Below, one piece after another: positions 40,118-48,134 of a DNA stretch of 64,000 bases; the first letter of the stretch is position 1; every line of letters begins with the position of its first letter. The DNA is from Oscillospiraceae bacterium (GTDB taxonomy: Bacteria; Bacillota; Clostridia; Oscillospirales; Oscillospiraceae). The position numbers and the translations under genes were made by a program. Location of the stretch: contig JAETSB010000001.1 of the NCBI GenBank assembly GCA_021769865.1, positions 1-64,000 on the forward strand, in the 5' to 3' direction. Under the pieces are notes generated by a model. That model did not search any database. It was not told the DNA's origin and saw only the letters and a program-made list of their open reading frames with translations.

Positions 40118-40166
40118 GGTTCCGTTATGTTTTTTTGAGAATTTGCGTCGAAAACGAAACAGGCAC

Positions 40167-40195
40167 TTGACCGCGGGGAAAAAGTGGCTTACAAT
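40167..40195 (+). promoter_or_regulatory. separate promoter for ftsZ
   Basis: TTGACC (40167-40172), a 17-bp spacer and TACAAT (40190-40195) give ftsZ its own promoter. The leader of about 90 bases contains CCGTCTC/GAGACGG (near 40216-40236) and GCCCC/GGGGC (near 40249-40262) hairpins before the ribosome site. Confidence 0.65.
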
Positions 40196-40292
40196 AAGAA
40201 AATGAATAGAGTTTCCCCGTCTCAAGGCGGGAGACGGTGGTTCGCAGCGCCCCGGCGGGGCGGCCGCACAAATGATAGCAGGAGGCAGCAAT

Positions 40293-41411
40293 ATGGCATT
40301 TGGTTTGGAAAGCAGTCCCGATACCGTTGTCAATATTAAGGTGATCGGCGTCGGCGGCGCTGGAAATAATGTGGTAAACCGCATGGTCAGCTCCGGGACC
40401 AAGGGCGTGGACTTCGTGGCGGTCAACACGGACAAGCAGGCGCTGAATATCTCCAGTGCCGCCTACAAGATTCAGATCGGCGAGAAGCTGACCCATGGAC
40501 AGGGGGCGGGCTCCGACCCGGAGGTGGGCCGCAAGTCCGCCGAGGAGAGCCGGAATCAGATTGCCAAGGCCCTGGAGGAGACGGACATGGTCTTCATCAC
40601 CGCCGGCATGGGCGGCGGCACGGGCACCGGCGCGGCCCCCATCGTGGCGGAGCTGGCCAAGGAGATGGACATCCTCACCGTGGGCGTGGTGACCAAGCCC
40701 TTCGGCTTCGAGGGGCGCCGCCGGATGCAGCAGGCCGAGGGCGGCATCGAGGAGCTCAGGACCAAGGTGGACTCCCTGGTCATCATTCCCAACGAGCGGC
40801 TCAAGCACGCCACGGATCAGAAAATTACCTTTGCCAACGCCTTTGAGATTGCCGACGACGTGCTGCGCCAGGCCGTGCAGTCCATCTCCGACCTGATCCG
40901 GGACACGGGCTACATCAACCTGGACTTTGCCGACGTCACCGCCATCATGAAGGACGCGGGACTGGCTCACATGGGCGTGGGCCGGGCCGCCGGAAAAGGC
41001 AAGGCCGAGGAGGCCGCCAAGCTGGCCGTCTCCAGCCCGCTGCTGGAGACCAGCATCAACGGCGCCCGGGGCATTCTCATCAACGTGGCCGGCTCCCCGG
41101 ACATCGGCCTGGAGGAGATCGAGCAGGCCGCCGGGCTGGTCCAGGCCGCCGTCCACCCCGACGCCAACACGATTTTCGGCGCCACCTTCGACGAGACCCT
41201 GGACGACGAGATCCGGGTCACCGTCATCGCCACGGGCTTCGACAAGGCCCCGGGGCAGCTGCCCAACAAGATTACGGAGGAGGCCGAGAAAACCGGGGAG
41301 GAGGCCCCGGCGGGTCCCGAGCCCCTAGGCGAGGAAGACGTGCCCAAGCCGGAGGTCCCCGAGGACGACCCCTTCGAGGACATCTTCAAGATTTTCAACA
41401 AGCGGGATTGA
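40293..41411 (+). CDS. ftsZ: cell division GTPase FtsZ
   Basis: This 372-residue tubulin homologue forms the Z ring. It has the N-terminal nucleotide-binding [13 protein letters not shown], the tubulin signature [10 protein letters not shown] (about 107-116), the T7 loop [11 protein letters not shown] and the C-terminal conserved peptide region [11 protein letters not shown], which binds partners such as SepF. ATG 40293 follows GCAGGAGG. It is the last gene of the cluster, has its own promoter and ends at a terminator. ftsA, often just upstream, is missing here. Confidence 0.97.
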   Translation: MAFGLESSPDTVVNIKVIGVGGAGNNVVNRMVSSGTKGVDFVAVNTDKQALNISSAAYKIQIGEKLTHGQGAGSDPEVGRKSAEESRNQIAKALEETDMVFITAGMGGGTGTGAAPIVAELAKEMDILTVGVVTKPFGFEGRRRMQQAEGGIEELRTKVDSLVIIPNERLKHATDQKITFANAFEIADDVLRQAVQSISDLIRDTGYINLDFADVTAIMKDAGLAHMGVGRAAGKGKAEEAAKLAVSSPLLETSINGARGILINVAGSPDIGLEEIEQAAGLVQAAVHPDANTIFGATFDETLDDEIRVTVIATGFDKAPGQLPNKITEEAEKTGEEAPAGPEPLGEEDVPKPEVPEDDPFEDIFKIFNKRD

Positions 41412-41436
41412 CGCGTTTTTCTGAAAAAAACTGGAA

Positions 41437-41469
41437 GGCCCTGGAGGCGTTTGCCTCCGGGGTCTTTTT
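41437..41469 (+). terminator. terminator of ftsZ
   Basis: GGCCCTGGAGGC (41437-41448) pairs with GCCTCCGGGGTC (41453-41464) with two G-T wobbles around GTTT, followed by TTTTT. Confidence 0.85.
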
Positions 41470-41583
41470 CGCGCCTTGGAGCGCCGGGACAGGCAAACGC
41501 CGCCATGGACGCGCTTCCGCTTTTTGCTTGTGGTGGATTTCTGCTTTTCGCAAATGATAATCAGGCCGGAAACGGCGTTTGAC

Positions 41584-42609
41584 ATGAAAAAGGAAGGGGT
41601 GGTTTTTTTGTATGGACCTTCAAGATTCGCGAAGCGGGCGCTGGGCGCCGGGGCGGCGCTGGCGCTTGCGGTTCTGCTGTGCGCCGGGGGAATGCCGGTA
41701 AAGGCGGCGGAACCCCGGATGCTGGTCCCGGTGGGCCACACGGTGGGCATCAAGCTCTTCTCCCGGGGCGTGGTGGTGGTGAAGCTCACCGACGGCGGGA
41801 CGCCCGCCAGGGAGTGCGGCCTCCGCACGGGGGATGTCATCGTCAAGTGCGGCGGCGACGCCGTGACCTCCACGGAGCAGTTTCAGTCCCTCCTGCAAAA
41901 GAGCGGCGGGAACGCCTCGAATCTGCAAGTTGACCGGGCGGGAAACAGCGTGACCTTGTCGGTGGAGCCCTCTCAAAACGACCAGGGCGTCTACTGCATC
42001 GGCGCCTGGGTCCGGGACAGCATGGCGGGAATCGGCACCATGACCTGGTACGACCCGGCCACCGGAGTCTTTGGAGCCCTGGGCCACGGCGTCACGGATA
42101 CGGATACCGCGCTGCTGATGCCCTTCTCCAACGGTTCCATTCTGCCCTCCACCGTCAAGGCGGTGAAGCGGGGCGAGGCGGGCTCCGCCGGGGAGCTGCG
42201 GGGAGACTTTGATCTGACGAGCGACCTGGGGCCGCTGTACGCCAACACCGGCAGCGGTATTTTTGGAAAATTAGACGAGCCTCCCCAGGCGGGAGCGGCC
42301 GTCCCCACCGGGACGGCGCTGCCGGGCCCGGCCACGATCCTGGCCAACGTCCAGGGAGACGAGGTCCGGGAGTATGACGTCGAGATTTTAAAGGTGGCCT
42401 CCGCCTCGGCGGACGGAAGGGACCTGGTCCTCTCCGTCACGGACCCGGCACTGCTGGAGACCACGGGAGGCATCGTGCAGGGAATGAGCGGCAGCCCGGT
42501 CCTGCAAAACGGGAAGCTGGTGGGCGCCGTGACCCATGTACTGCTGAACGACCCGACCAAAGGTTATGGAATTTTGATCGAAAATATGCTGAGCGCGGCG
42601 GAGGCGTAA
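41584..42609 (+). CDS. spoIVB: SpoIVB-type sporulation serine peptidase (S55)
   Basis: This protein of about 341 residues has a signal anchor (ALGAGAALALAVLLCAGGMP), a PDZ domain (about 55-115, GIKLFSRGVVVVKLTDGG, GLRTGDVIVKCGGDAV) and the S55 peptidase domain. Catalytic candidates are His in FGALGHGVTD and Ser302 in VQGMSGSPVL; SPVLQNGKLVGAVTHVLLND is the family signature. In Bacillus SpoIVB is secreted by the forespore and triggers SpoIVFB to activate sigma-K in the mother cell. I give the ATG at 41584, but a TTG at 41608 has a better ribosome site (GGAAGGGG). It stands behind ftsZ and between two terminators, so it is a separate unit. Confidence 0.9.
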   Translation: MKKEGVVFLYGPSRFAKRALGAGAALALAVLLCAGGMPVKAAEPRMLVPVGHTVGIKLFSRGVVVVKLTDGGTPARECGLRTGDVIVKCGGDAVTSTEQFQSLLQKSGGNASNLQVDRAGNSVTLSVEPSQNDQGVYCIGAWVRDSMAGIGTMTWYDPATGVFGALGHGVTDTDTALLMPFSNGSILPSTVKAVKRGEAGSAGELRGDFDLTSDLGPLYANTGSGIFGKLDEPPQAGAAVPTGTALPGPATILANVQGDEVREYDVEILKVASASADGRDLVLSVTDPALLETTGGIVQGMSGSPVLQNGKLVGAVTHVLLNDPTKGYGILIENMLSAAEA

Positions 42610-42610
42610 C

Positions 42611-42644
42611 GAAAGAGGAGCGGCTTTGCCGCTCCTCTTTCTCC
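42611..42644. terminator. bidirectional terminator between spoIVB and a convergent gene
   Basis: GAAAGAGGAGCGGC and GCCGCTCCTCTTTC (42611-42641) form a perfect 14-bp stem with a TTT loop. It lies between two converging genes and its A/T ends serve both strands. Confidence 0.85.
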
Positions 42645-42658
42645 GGCCGGAACCGGCC

Positions 42659-43072
42659 TTATTCATCCAGGTCGATGGAAATATGCTCTGTCCCGTGCTC
42701 GTCGAACTCGTCCAGATACGTGTCGATCCGCTCCATGAGGGCCCCGTAGTTCTCCCGGGTCAGGGGCTCGCCGTCCAGGTCCCGCAGGGCCAGCTCCTCC
42801 GCCAGGATCTCGTAGAAGACCACGTCCTCGTAATTTTCGATGGCCTCGTGGATGCCGCCGTTGGCGAAGGCCCGGGAGGGGATCAGCTCTCCCTGGTACA
42901 GCTCCACCAGCTTTCCCATGCCGTGGCGGAGACAGTGGGAAAAGATCAGGCTCTCCACCTGGTCGTACTCTTGGATGCGGTCGTCCTCACGGGTGGAATT
43001 GAGGACCCAGTTGCCTATGTAGACCAGGTCCAGCAGATAGCGGTATTGCCGTTCCGTCAACTCGATTTTCAT
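42659..43072 (-). CDS. hypothetical acidic protein, 137 aa
   Basis: I do not recognise this family. The ATG at 43072 follows TGAGGAGGGG. The product is acidic and helical (MKIELTERQYRYLLDLVYIG, NSTREDDRIQEYDQVESLIF, YEDVVFYEILAEELALRDLD) and ends in a very acidic tail. It has no signal peptide, membrane span or Cys motif. The opening MKIELTERQYRYLLDLVYIGNW recalls short cytoplasmic proteins of unknown function in Firmicutes. It is a single gene, convergent to spoIVB and divergent from murI. Confidence 0.6.
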   Translation of the reverse strand: MKIELTERQYRYLLDLVYIGNWVLNSTREDDRIQEYDQVESLIFSHCLRHGMGKLVELYQGELIPSRAFANGGIHEAIENYEDVVFYEILAEELALRDLDGEPLTRENYGALMERIDTYLDEFDEHGTEHISIDLDE

Positions 43073-43188
43073 GAACAGGCCCCTCCTCACAGCGCCGGCG
43101 GCGGTTGGTTTCAGCATACGGCATGATTATAACAGAAGTCTCAGAGAATTTCCACATAAAAAAGAGGGCAGAAAGACTAAAATCTGTC

Positions 43189-43217
43189 TTGCGGCAAAGG
43201 AACTCTCATAGTATAAT
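43189..43217 (+). promoter_or_regulatory. promoter of murI
   Basis: TTGCGG (43189-43194), 17-bp spacer, TATAAT (43212-43217). The leader to the murI start is about 60 bases. Confidence 0.65.
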
Positions 43218-43284
43218 ACATAACTCAGAGTGATTTGTGACAGGGGGCCGCCTTTCCGGTCCCCCAACGAGAGGAGTGACGGAA

Positions 43285-44100
43285 ATGGATACACGCCCCA
43301 TCGGCGTGTTTGACTCCGGCCTGGGGGGCCTGACGGCGGTGCGGGTGCTGCGGCGCATCCTCCCGGAGGAGGACCTGGTCTACTTCGGCGACACCGCCCG
43401 GGTGCCCTACGGCGGCCGGTCCCGGGAGACCCTGCTGAAGTACGCCAGGCAGGACCTGCGCTTTCTCCGGTCCTTTGACCTCAAGGCGGTGCTCATCGCC
43501 TGCGGCACCGTGTCCACCACCTCCCTGGATGTGCTCCAGGCGGAGAACGACCTGCCCATTATCGGCGTGGTAGAGCCCACCTGCCGTCGGGCCCTGGCGG
43601 TGACGAAAAAACGCCGGGTAGGGCTCATCGCCACCTTGGCCTCCGTCCGCTCCGGGGCCTATGAGGCGGCGCTGCGGCGGCTGGACCCGGCGGTGGAGGT
43701 GTTCTGCCAGCCCTGTCCGCTGTTTGTGCCCCTGGTGGAAAACGGCCGGTTCCGTCCCGGGGACGTGGTGATCGAGACCGTGGCCCGGGAGTACTTAAGC
43801 CCGCTGCTGGAATGGGGGATGGACGCCCTGATTCTGGGCTGCACCCACTACCCGCTGCTGGAGGAGGTCATCGCCTCCGTCTGCGGGCCCGGGGTGACCC
43901 TGGTCTCCGCCGGGGAGGAATCCGCCTTTGAGCTCAAGCGCCTGCTCACCGCCCGGGACCTCCGGGCCCCGGCGGACGGCCGGGGAACGGCGGAATTCTG
44001 CGTCAGCGACCGGGCGGAGGACTTCGAGGGTGTGGCCTCCCTCTTTTTGCAGGAGGACATCCATCACATGGCACGGAGGATCGACATTGACCAGTATTGA
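43285..44100 (+). CDS. murI: glutamate racemase
   Basis: This 271-residue enzyme makes D-glutamate for peptidoglycan through two catalytic cysteines. The first Cys lies in IACGTVSTT (usual IACNTASA) and the second in LGCTHYPLLEE; the N-terminal PIGVFDSGLGGLTAVRVLR and YFGDTARVPYG are typical. The Asn-to-Gly change next to the first Cys also occurs, from memory, in clostridial members and need not inactivate. ATG 43285 follows GAGAGGAG. It starts an operon with the DUF1934 gene and argS. Its last 14 bases overlap the next start. Confidence 0.92.
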   Translation: MDTRPIGVFDSGLGGLTAVRVLRRILPEEDLVYFGDTARVPYGGRSRETLLKYARQDLRFLRSFDLKAVLIACGTVSTTSLDVLQAENDLPIIGVVEPTCRRALAVTKKRRVGLIATLASVRSGAYEAALRRLDPAVEVFCQPCPLFVPLVENGRFRPGDVVIETVAREYLSPLLEWGMDALILGCTHYPLLEEVIASVCGPGVTLVSAGEESAFELKRLLTARDLRAPADGRGTAEFCVSDRAEDFEGVASLFLQEDIHHMARRIDIDQY

Positions 44101-44557
44101 GACGAACGGGCTGCCCGTTCTGCTGACCATCCGGTCGGAGCAGCATTTCGAGGACACGGAGCCCGACAGCATCGAGCTGATGACCGAGGGCACCCTGACC
44201 CCCACGGAAGAGGGGGGCCTGGTCCTCTCCTACCAGGAGAGCGCCCTCACCGGGCTGGAGGGCACCACCACCACCTTTGAGGTCCGGGGCCCCCAGGTGA
44301 TTTTGAGCCGGACGGGGAGTGTGAACTCCCAGATGGTCTTTGAGGAGGGGAAGCAGCACACCTCCCTCTATGAGACCCCCTTCGGCGAGCTGGCCATCGA
44401 CATTCAGACCAGCCGCCTCCGCCACAGCCTGACGGAACAGGGGGGCCTGATGGACCTGCGGTATTCCATCTCGGTGGACCACTCCGTCACCGGGCGGAAC
44501 GCCTTCAAAATTCGCGTACGAAGGAAGCATGAGCCCCGGGAAATCGGGCAATCCTGA
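44087..44557 (+). CDS. DUF1934 (YwiB-like) beta-barrel protein
   Basis: This 156-residue protein probably starts at TTG 44087, inside the end of murI, with CGGAGGA seven bases ahead. The sequence is a succession of short beta strands (LPVLLTIRSEQHF, LVLSYQESALTGLEGTTTTF, HTSLYETPFGELAIDIQTSR) ending LRYSISVDHSVTGRNAFKI, the calycin-like DUF1934/YwiB pattern. In Bacillus the homologue ywiB lies directly next to argS, and the same linkage holds here. Function is unknown; a small ligand-binding barrel is suggested by the fold. Confidence 0.85.
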   Translation: MTSIETNGLPVLLTIRSEQHFEDTEPDSIELMTEGTLTPTEEGGLVLSYQESALTGLEGTTTTFEVRGPQVILSRTGSVNSQMVFEEGKQHTSLYETPFGELAIDIQTSRLRHSLTEQGGLMDLRYSISVDHSVTGRNAFKIRVRRKHEPREIGQS

Positions 44558-44587
44558 ACCAAAAGACACATGAAAGAGGGTTTATCC

Positions 44588-46339
44588 ATGACGAACATGA
44601 TCCAAAACGCCAAGGACCAGGCCGCGGCCCTGGCCATGGCCGCCTACCGGGCCGCCGCGGAGGACGGGTCCCTGCCCCAGGCGGAGGTCCACACCGCCCC
44701 GGTGGAGGTGCCCCGGGACGCCGCCAACGGCGATTTCACCACCACCTTCGCCCTGGCGGCCTCCAAGGCCCTGCGCCAGCCCCCCCGGGCCATCGTCCAG
44801 GCCCTGCTGGACCACATGAATTTGGAGGGCAGCTACTTCGCCTCCGCCGAGATCGCCGGGCCGGGCTTTCTGAACTTCCGGCTGGGACGGAAGTGGTATG
44901 AGGAGGTCTGCGCCGCCGTGGAGCGGGAAAACAAGGACTACGGCCGCTCCGACAGCCTGAAGGGGCAGAAGATCATGGTGGAGTTCGTCTCCGCCAACCC
45001 CACCGGCCCCATGCACATGGGCAACGCCCGGGGCGGCGTGCTGGGGGACACCTTGGCCTCCGTGCTCTCCGCCTGCGGGGCGGAGGTCAGCCGGGAGTTC
45101 TACGTCAACGACGCCGGGCACCAGATTGATAAATTTGCCCGGTCCATCTACGCCCGCTGCATGCAGCTCACCCTGGGGGAGGAGAATTATCCTTTCCCGG
45201 AGGACGGCTACCAGGGGGACGACATCCGGGAGCTGGCGAAGGGCTTCCTGGCTAAGGAGGAAAACAGATCCTTCCCAGAGGGGAAGGACGAGGCGGACTG
45301 GATGACCGCTATGGCGGAGTATGGCCTCAGCGTGAACCTGCCCAGGATGAAGGAAGACCTCCGGCGCTACAAGATCGAGTACGACACCTGGTTTTACGAG
45401 TCCAGCCTCCACAACAGCGGCGCGGTGGCGGAGACGGCGGAGCTGCTGACCAGGGCCGGGTGGACCTATGAAAAGGACGGGGCCCTGTGGCTGAAAACCG
45501 CCCAGATCATGCGGGAGAATCTGCTGAAGGCGGGGAAGAGGGAAAAGGACATCGAGAAGCTGGACCTGAAGGACGACGTGCTCCGCCGGGCCAACGGCTT
45601 TTACACCTACTTCGCCGCCGACATCGCCTACCACCGGAACAAGTTCGAGACCCGGGGCTTCGACCGGGTGATCAACATCTGGGGCGCGGACCACCACGGC
45701 CACGTGGCCCGGCTGAAGGGCGCCCTGGACGCCCTGGGGCTGGACGGCAGCGGGAAGCTGGACATCGTGCTGATGCAGCTGGTGAAGCTGCTGCGGGACG
45801 GAGAGCTGGTGAAGATGAGCAAGCGCACCGGCAAGGCCATCTCCCTCTCGGACCTGCTGGACGAGGTGCCGGTGGACGCCGCCCGGTGGTTCTTCAACGC
45901 CAAGCCGGACACCCAGATGGACTTTGACCTGGGACTTGCCGTCCGGGAGGACTCCGAGAACCCCATCTACTACGTGGAGTACGCCCACGCCCGCATCTGT
46001 TCGTTGGTTGAGAAGCTGGCGGGGGAGGGCCTGGCGGTGCCCGCCCCGGGGGAGGCGGACCTGAGCCTTTTGACGGCGGAGGCGGAGGAGGTCCTCATCA
46101 AGCAGCTGGCCGCCTGGCCGGACACCATCCGGGCCGCGGCGAAGAACTACGACCCCTCCCACGTGAACCGCTACCTGATGGAGCTGGCGGGCTGCTTCCA
46201 CCGCTTCTATACCGCCTGCCATATCCGGGAGGAGGTCCCCGCCCTGGCGGCGGCCCGGCTGCGGCTGGCGGACGACGCCCGGATCGTTTTGAGGAACGGC
46301 CTGGCCCTCATCGGTGTGGACGCGCCGGAGCATATGTGA
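44588..46339 (+). CDS. argS: arginyl-tRNA synthetase
   Basis: This 583-residue class I synthetase has an N-terminal Arg-tRNA synthetase additional domain, the HIGH-equivalent in SANPTGPMHMGNARGG (about 137-152), the KMSKS-equivalent KMSKRTGKAIS and a C-terminal DALR anticodon-binding domain (VNRYLMELAGCFHRFYTACH). ATG 44588 follows AAAGAGGG; an upstream in-frame ATG at 44570 has no site. It is third in the murI unit. After its stop comes copy B of the dispersed hairpin element, probably acting as its transcript end. Confidence 0.95.
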   Translation: MTNMIQNAKDQAAALAMAAYRAAAEDGSLPQAEVHTAPVEVPRDAANGDFTTTFALAASKALRQPPRAIVQALLDHMNLEGSYFASAEIAGPGFLNFRLGRKWYEEVCAAVERENKDYGRSDSLKGQKIMVEFVSANPTGPMHMGNARGGVLGDTLASVLSACGAEVSREFYVNDAGHQIDKFARSIYARCMQLTLGEENYPFPEDGYQGDDIRELAKGFLAKEENRSFPEGKDEADWMTAMAEYGLSVNLPRMKEDLRRYKIEYDTWFYESSLHNSGAVAETAELLTRAGWTYEKDGALWLKTAQIMRENLLKAGKREKDIEKLDLKDDVLRRANGFYTYFAADIAYHRNKFETRGFDRVINIWGADHHGHVARLKGALDALGLDGSGKLDIVLMQLVKLLRDGELVKMSKRTGKAISLSDLLDEVPVDAARWFFNAKPDTQMDFDLGLAVREDSENPIYYVEYAHARICSLVEKLAGEGLAVPAPGEADLSLLTAEAEEVLIKQLAAWPDTIRAAAKNYDPSHVNRYLMELAGCFHRFYTACHIREEVPALAAARLRLADDARIVLRNGLALIGVDAPEHM

Positions 46340-46359
46340 TTACAGCCGGCAGAAGACTG

Positions 46360-46446
46360 CGTTGCCGTCGCTTCGGCTTGGATCGTCACCCAACTACCAG
46401 AGCGTGATAAAGTTCTTTTGGTTACTTTTCTTTCAAGAAAAGTAAC
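46360..46446 (+). repeat. dispersed hairpin element, copy B
   Basis: Blocks in order: CGTTGCCGTCGCTTCGGC, a variable middle ending GAGCGTGATAAAGTTCTTTTG, and the palindrome GTTACTTTTC/GAAAAGTAAC (46421-46446). Compared with copy C both arms differ at the same two pairs (GT/AC instead of CC/GG), so the stem is preserved. It follows argS. Confidence 0.85.
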
Positions 46447-46524
46447 TACGCATAATTTTTCCAGCCTCCGCACAGAATGGAGAGGCGGCGTCGCCGCGAC
46501 TTCATCCGGGCGGAGGCTGGTTCT

Positions 46525-47058
46525 ATGAGGCGGAAGCTGTTCTTTTGGGAGCTGGGGGGCTTCTTGTTTACCGGGGCGCTGGGGGTACTCCTCCACTTTT
46601 TCTATGAGTGGAGCGGCGGCAGCGCCCTGGCGGCCTGTGTCTCCGCCGTCAACGAGTCCGTCTGGGAGCATATGAAGCTGCTGTTTGTGCCCCTGTTCCT
46701 CTTCTCCGTGGTCCAGGTCTGCCTGCTGGGGCGGAACTACCCGAACCTCCCGGCGGTCCGGGCCGTCAGCGCCTTGACGGGGATCGTCCTGATTCCCGTG
46801 CTCTTCTATACCTATATCGGGGTTCTGGGCCGCAGCATCGACTGGGTGAACATCGCCATTTTCTTCCTGGCGGACCTGGGGGCCTTCCTGCTGGACTTCC
46901 GGCTGCTCCGCCAGGGAAGGCTCTCCCACCGCTGGATGCAGATTTTAGGGCTGGCGGTCCTGTGGGGGCTGGCCTTCTGCTTCGTGTGGTGCACCTTCCG
47001 CCCGGTCCATCTGCCCCTGTGGCGGGACCCGGTGACGGGTATCTACGGCATTTCCTGA
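46525..47058 (+). CDS. DUF6512-like integral membrane protein
   Basis: This 177-residue protein has about five membrane helices: FFWELGGFLFTGALGVLLHF, LLFVPLFLFSVVQVCLL, VSALTGIVLIPVLFYTYIGV, WVNIAIFFLADLGAFLLDF and ILGLAVLWGLAFCFVWCTF. A conserved-looking VNESVWEHMKL loop follows the first helix; NESxWEHxK is typical of the family now called DUF6512. ATG 46525 follows CGGAGG. Function is unknown. It ends with its own terminator and lies between argS and the XpaC/TelA group. Confidence 0.7.
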   Translation: MRRKLFFWELGGFLFTGALGVLLHFFYEWSGGSALAACVSAVNESVWEHMKLLFVPLFLFSVVQVCLLGRNYPNLPAVRAVSALTGIVLIPVLFYTYIGVLGRSIDWVNIAIFFLADLGAFLLDFRLLRQGRLSHRWMQILGLAVLWGLAFCFVWCTFRPVHLPLWRDPVTGIYGIS

Positions 47059-47090
47059 AAACGCCCGGCCGGGCGTTTTCGCCTTTTTGG
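47058..47090 (+). terminator. terminator of the DUF6512-like gene
   Basis: AAAACGCCC/GGGCGTTTT with a GGCC loop, followed after CGCC by TTTTT, overlaps the stop codon of the gene. Confidence 0.75.
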
Positions 47091-47119
47091 AATTTACTGT
47101 GAATTTGTCCCCCTCCGGC

Positions 47120-47149
47120 TTGACCAACCGCCGGATGGGGGAGTATAAT
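47120..47149 (+). promoter_or_regulatory. promoter of the XpaC/TelA operon
   Basis: TTGACC (47120-47125), an 18-bp spacer and TATAAT (47144-47149), 40 bp ahead of the first start. Confidence 0.65.
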
Positions 47150-47189
47150 ATAGGAACTTGCGAACTGCGTGACGAATGGAGGTTCTTCT

Positions 47190-47897
47190 ATGACGGCCAA
47201 ACGAAAGCCCGTCGCCCCCTTTTACGCCGTGGGGCTGCTGTGGCTGCTGGGCGGGCTGTTCCTGCCTTTGTACACCGCCTCTGCGTACCTTCTGCTGGCG
47301 GCGGTGTCGGCGGGAGTGTTCCTCCTGGTGAACGGCATCTGCCAGGGCGGGGGAACCGTGGCCGGGTCCGCCGGGGCGGAGAAGGAGAAAACGCCCAAGC
47401 CCGCACCCTCTACCGGAAATGAGGAGTTGGACAAGGTCATCAAGGACGGGAACCTGGCCCTCAGCGAGATGAAGCGCCTGGACGACAACATCGCCGACCC
47501 CGGCGTCTCCGCCGACATCGTGCGGCTGAGCCAGGTGTCCGAGAAGATCTTCCAGGCCGTGAGGGACGACCCGGACAAGCTGCCCCAGATCCGCCAGTTT
47601 ATGAATTACTACCTGCCCACCACCTTGAAGCTGCTGAATGCCTACGACCGCATGAGCGGCGCGGGAGTCTCCGGGGAGAACATCGACGGCACCAAAACCA
47701 AGGTGGAGGACATGCTGAAGACCATCGTCCGGGCTTTTGAAAAGCAGCTGGACGCCCTCTACGGCTCCGACGCCCTGGACATCTCCGCCGACATCCAGGT
47801 GATGGAGACGCTGCTTGCCCGGGAGGGGCTGAAGGAGCCCGAGATGAAGGCGGACCCCGTCCAGGCCGACGGGACGGACATCAAGCTGGAGCTGTGA
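47190..47897 (+). CDS. XpaC-family membrane protein
   Basis: This 235-residue protein has two adjacent N-terminal hydrophobic segments (VAPFYAVGLLWLLGGLFLPL and AYLLLAAVSAGVFLLVNGI), a Gly/Glu/Pro linker, and a helical C-terminal domain (NEELDKVIKDGNLALSEMKR, SEKIFQAVRDDPDKLPQIRQ, MNYYLPTTLKLLNAYDR). The YYLPTTLKLL block marks the XpaC family (named for 5-bromo-4-chloroindolyl phosphate hydrolysis in Bacillus), typically encoded next to TelA. ATG 47190 follows ATGGAGG. Its partner telA lies two genes on, with a small membrane protein between, so the three probably act together at the membrane. Confidence 0.85.
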   Translation: MTAKRKPVAPFYAVGLLWLLGGLFLPLYTASAYLLLAAVSAGVFLLVNGICQGGGTVAGSAGAEKEKTPKPAPSTGNEELDKVIKDGNLALSEMKRLDDNIADPGVSADIVRLSQVSEKIFQAVRDDPDKLPQIRQFMNYYLPTTLKLLNAYDRMSGAGVSGENIDGTKTKVEDMLKTIVRAFEKQLDALYGSDALDISADIQVMETLLAREGLKEPEMKADPVQADGTDIKLEL

Positions 47898-47927
47898 CCC
47901 GTGCGGAAAAAATAAGGAGGAAGAAGC

Positions 47928-48134
47928 ATGAAAAACCGAAATCCCGTATACCTGTTTATCTCCATCCTGGAGGGGATGCTCTCCGGGGGCTACTTCTACC
48001 TGGCGAAGAAAGAGAAGGACCCCCTGCACCTGCTGACCGGCTGCGTGTGGCTGGCCGTCTCCGTCTTCCACGGGCTGCTGAGCGTCCGGGAGGAGGAGCA
48101 CATCCTGCTGGTGGAGGAAGACGACTATGAGTGA
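47928..48134 (+). CDS. small membrane protein between xpaC and telA
   Basis: This is a 68-residue protein after AAGGAGGAAG. It has two short hydrophobic stretches (YLFISILEGMLSGGYFYLA, LLTGCVWLAVSVFHGLLSV) linked by a charged KKEKDPLH turn, and an acidic tail. It forms a hairpin in the membrane, if the reading is right. Its stop overlaps the telA start by eight bases, so the two are translated together. I do not recognise a family; similar small genes might be missed in annotation. Confidence 0.6.
   Translation: MKNRNPVYLFISILEGMLSGGYFYLAKKEKDPLHLLTGCVWLAVSVFHGLLSVREEEHILLVEEDDYE

Noticed and set aside
43492-43520. Inactive glutamate racemase because of IACGTVSTT
   Set aside because: The catalytic Cys is present and the Asn-to-Gly change is, as far as I recall, shared by clostridial members; the second Cys motif is intact.
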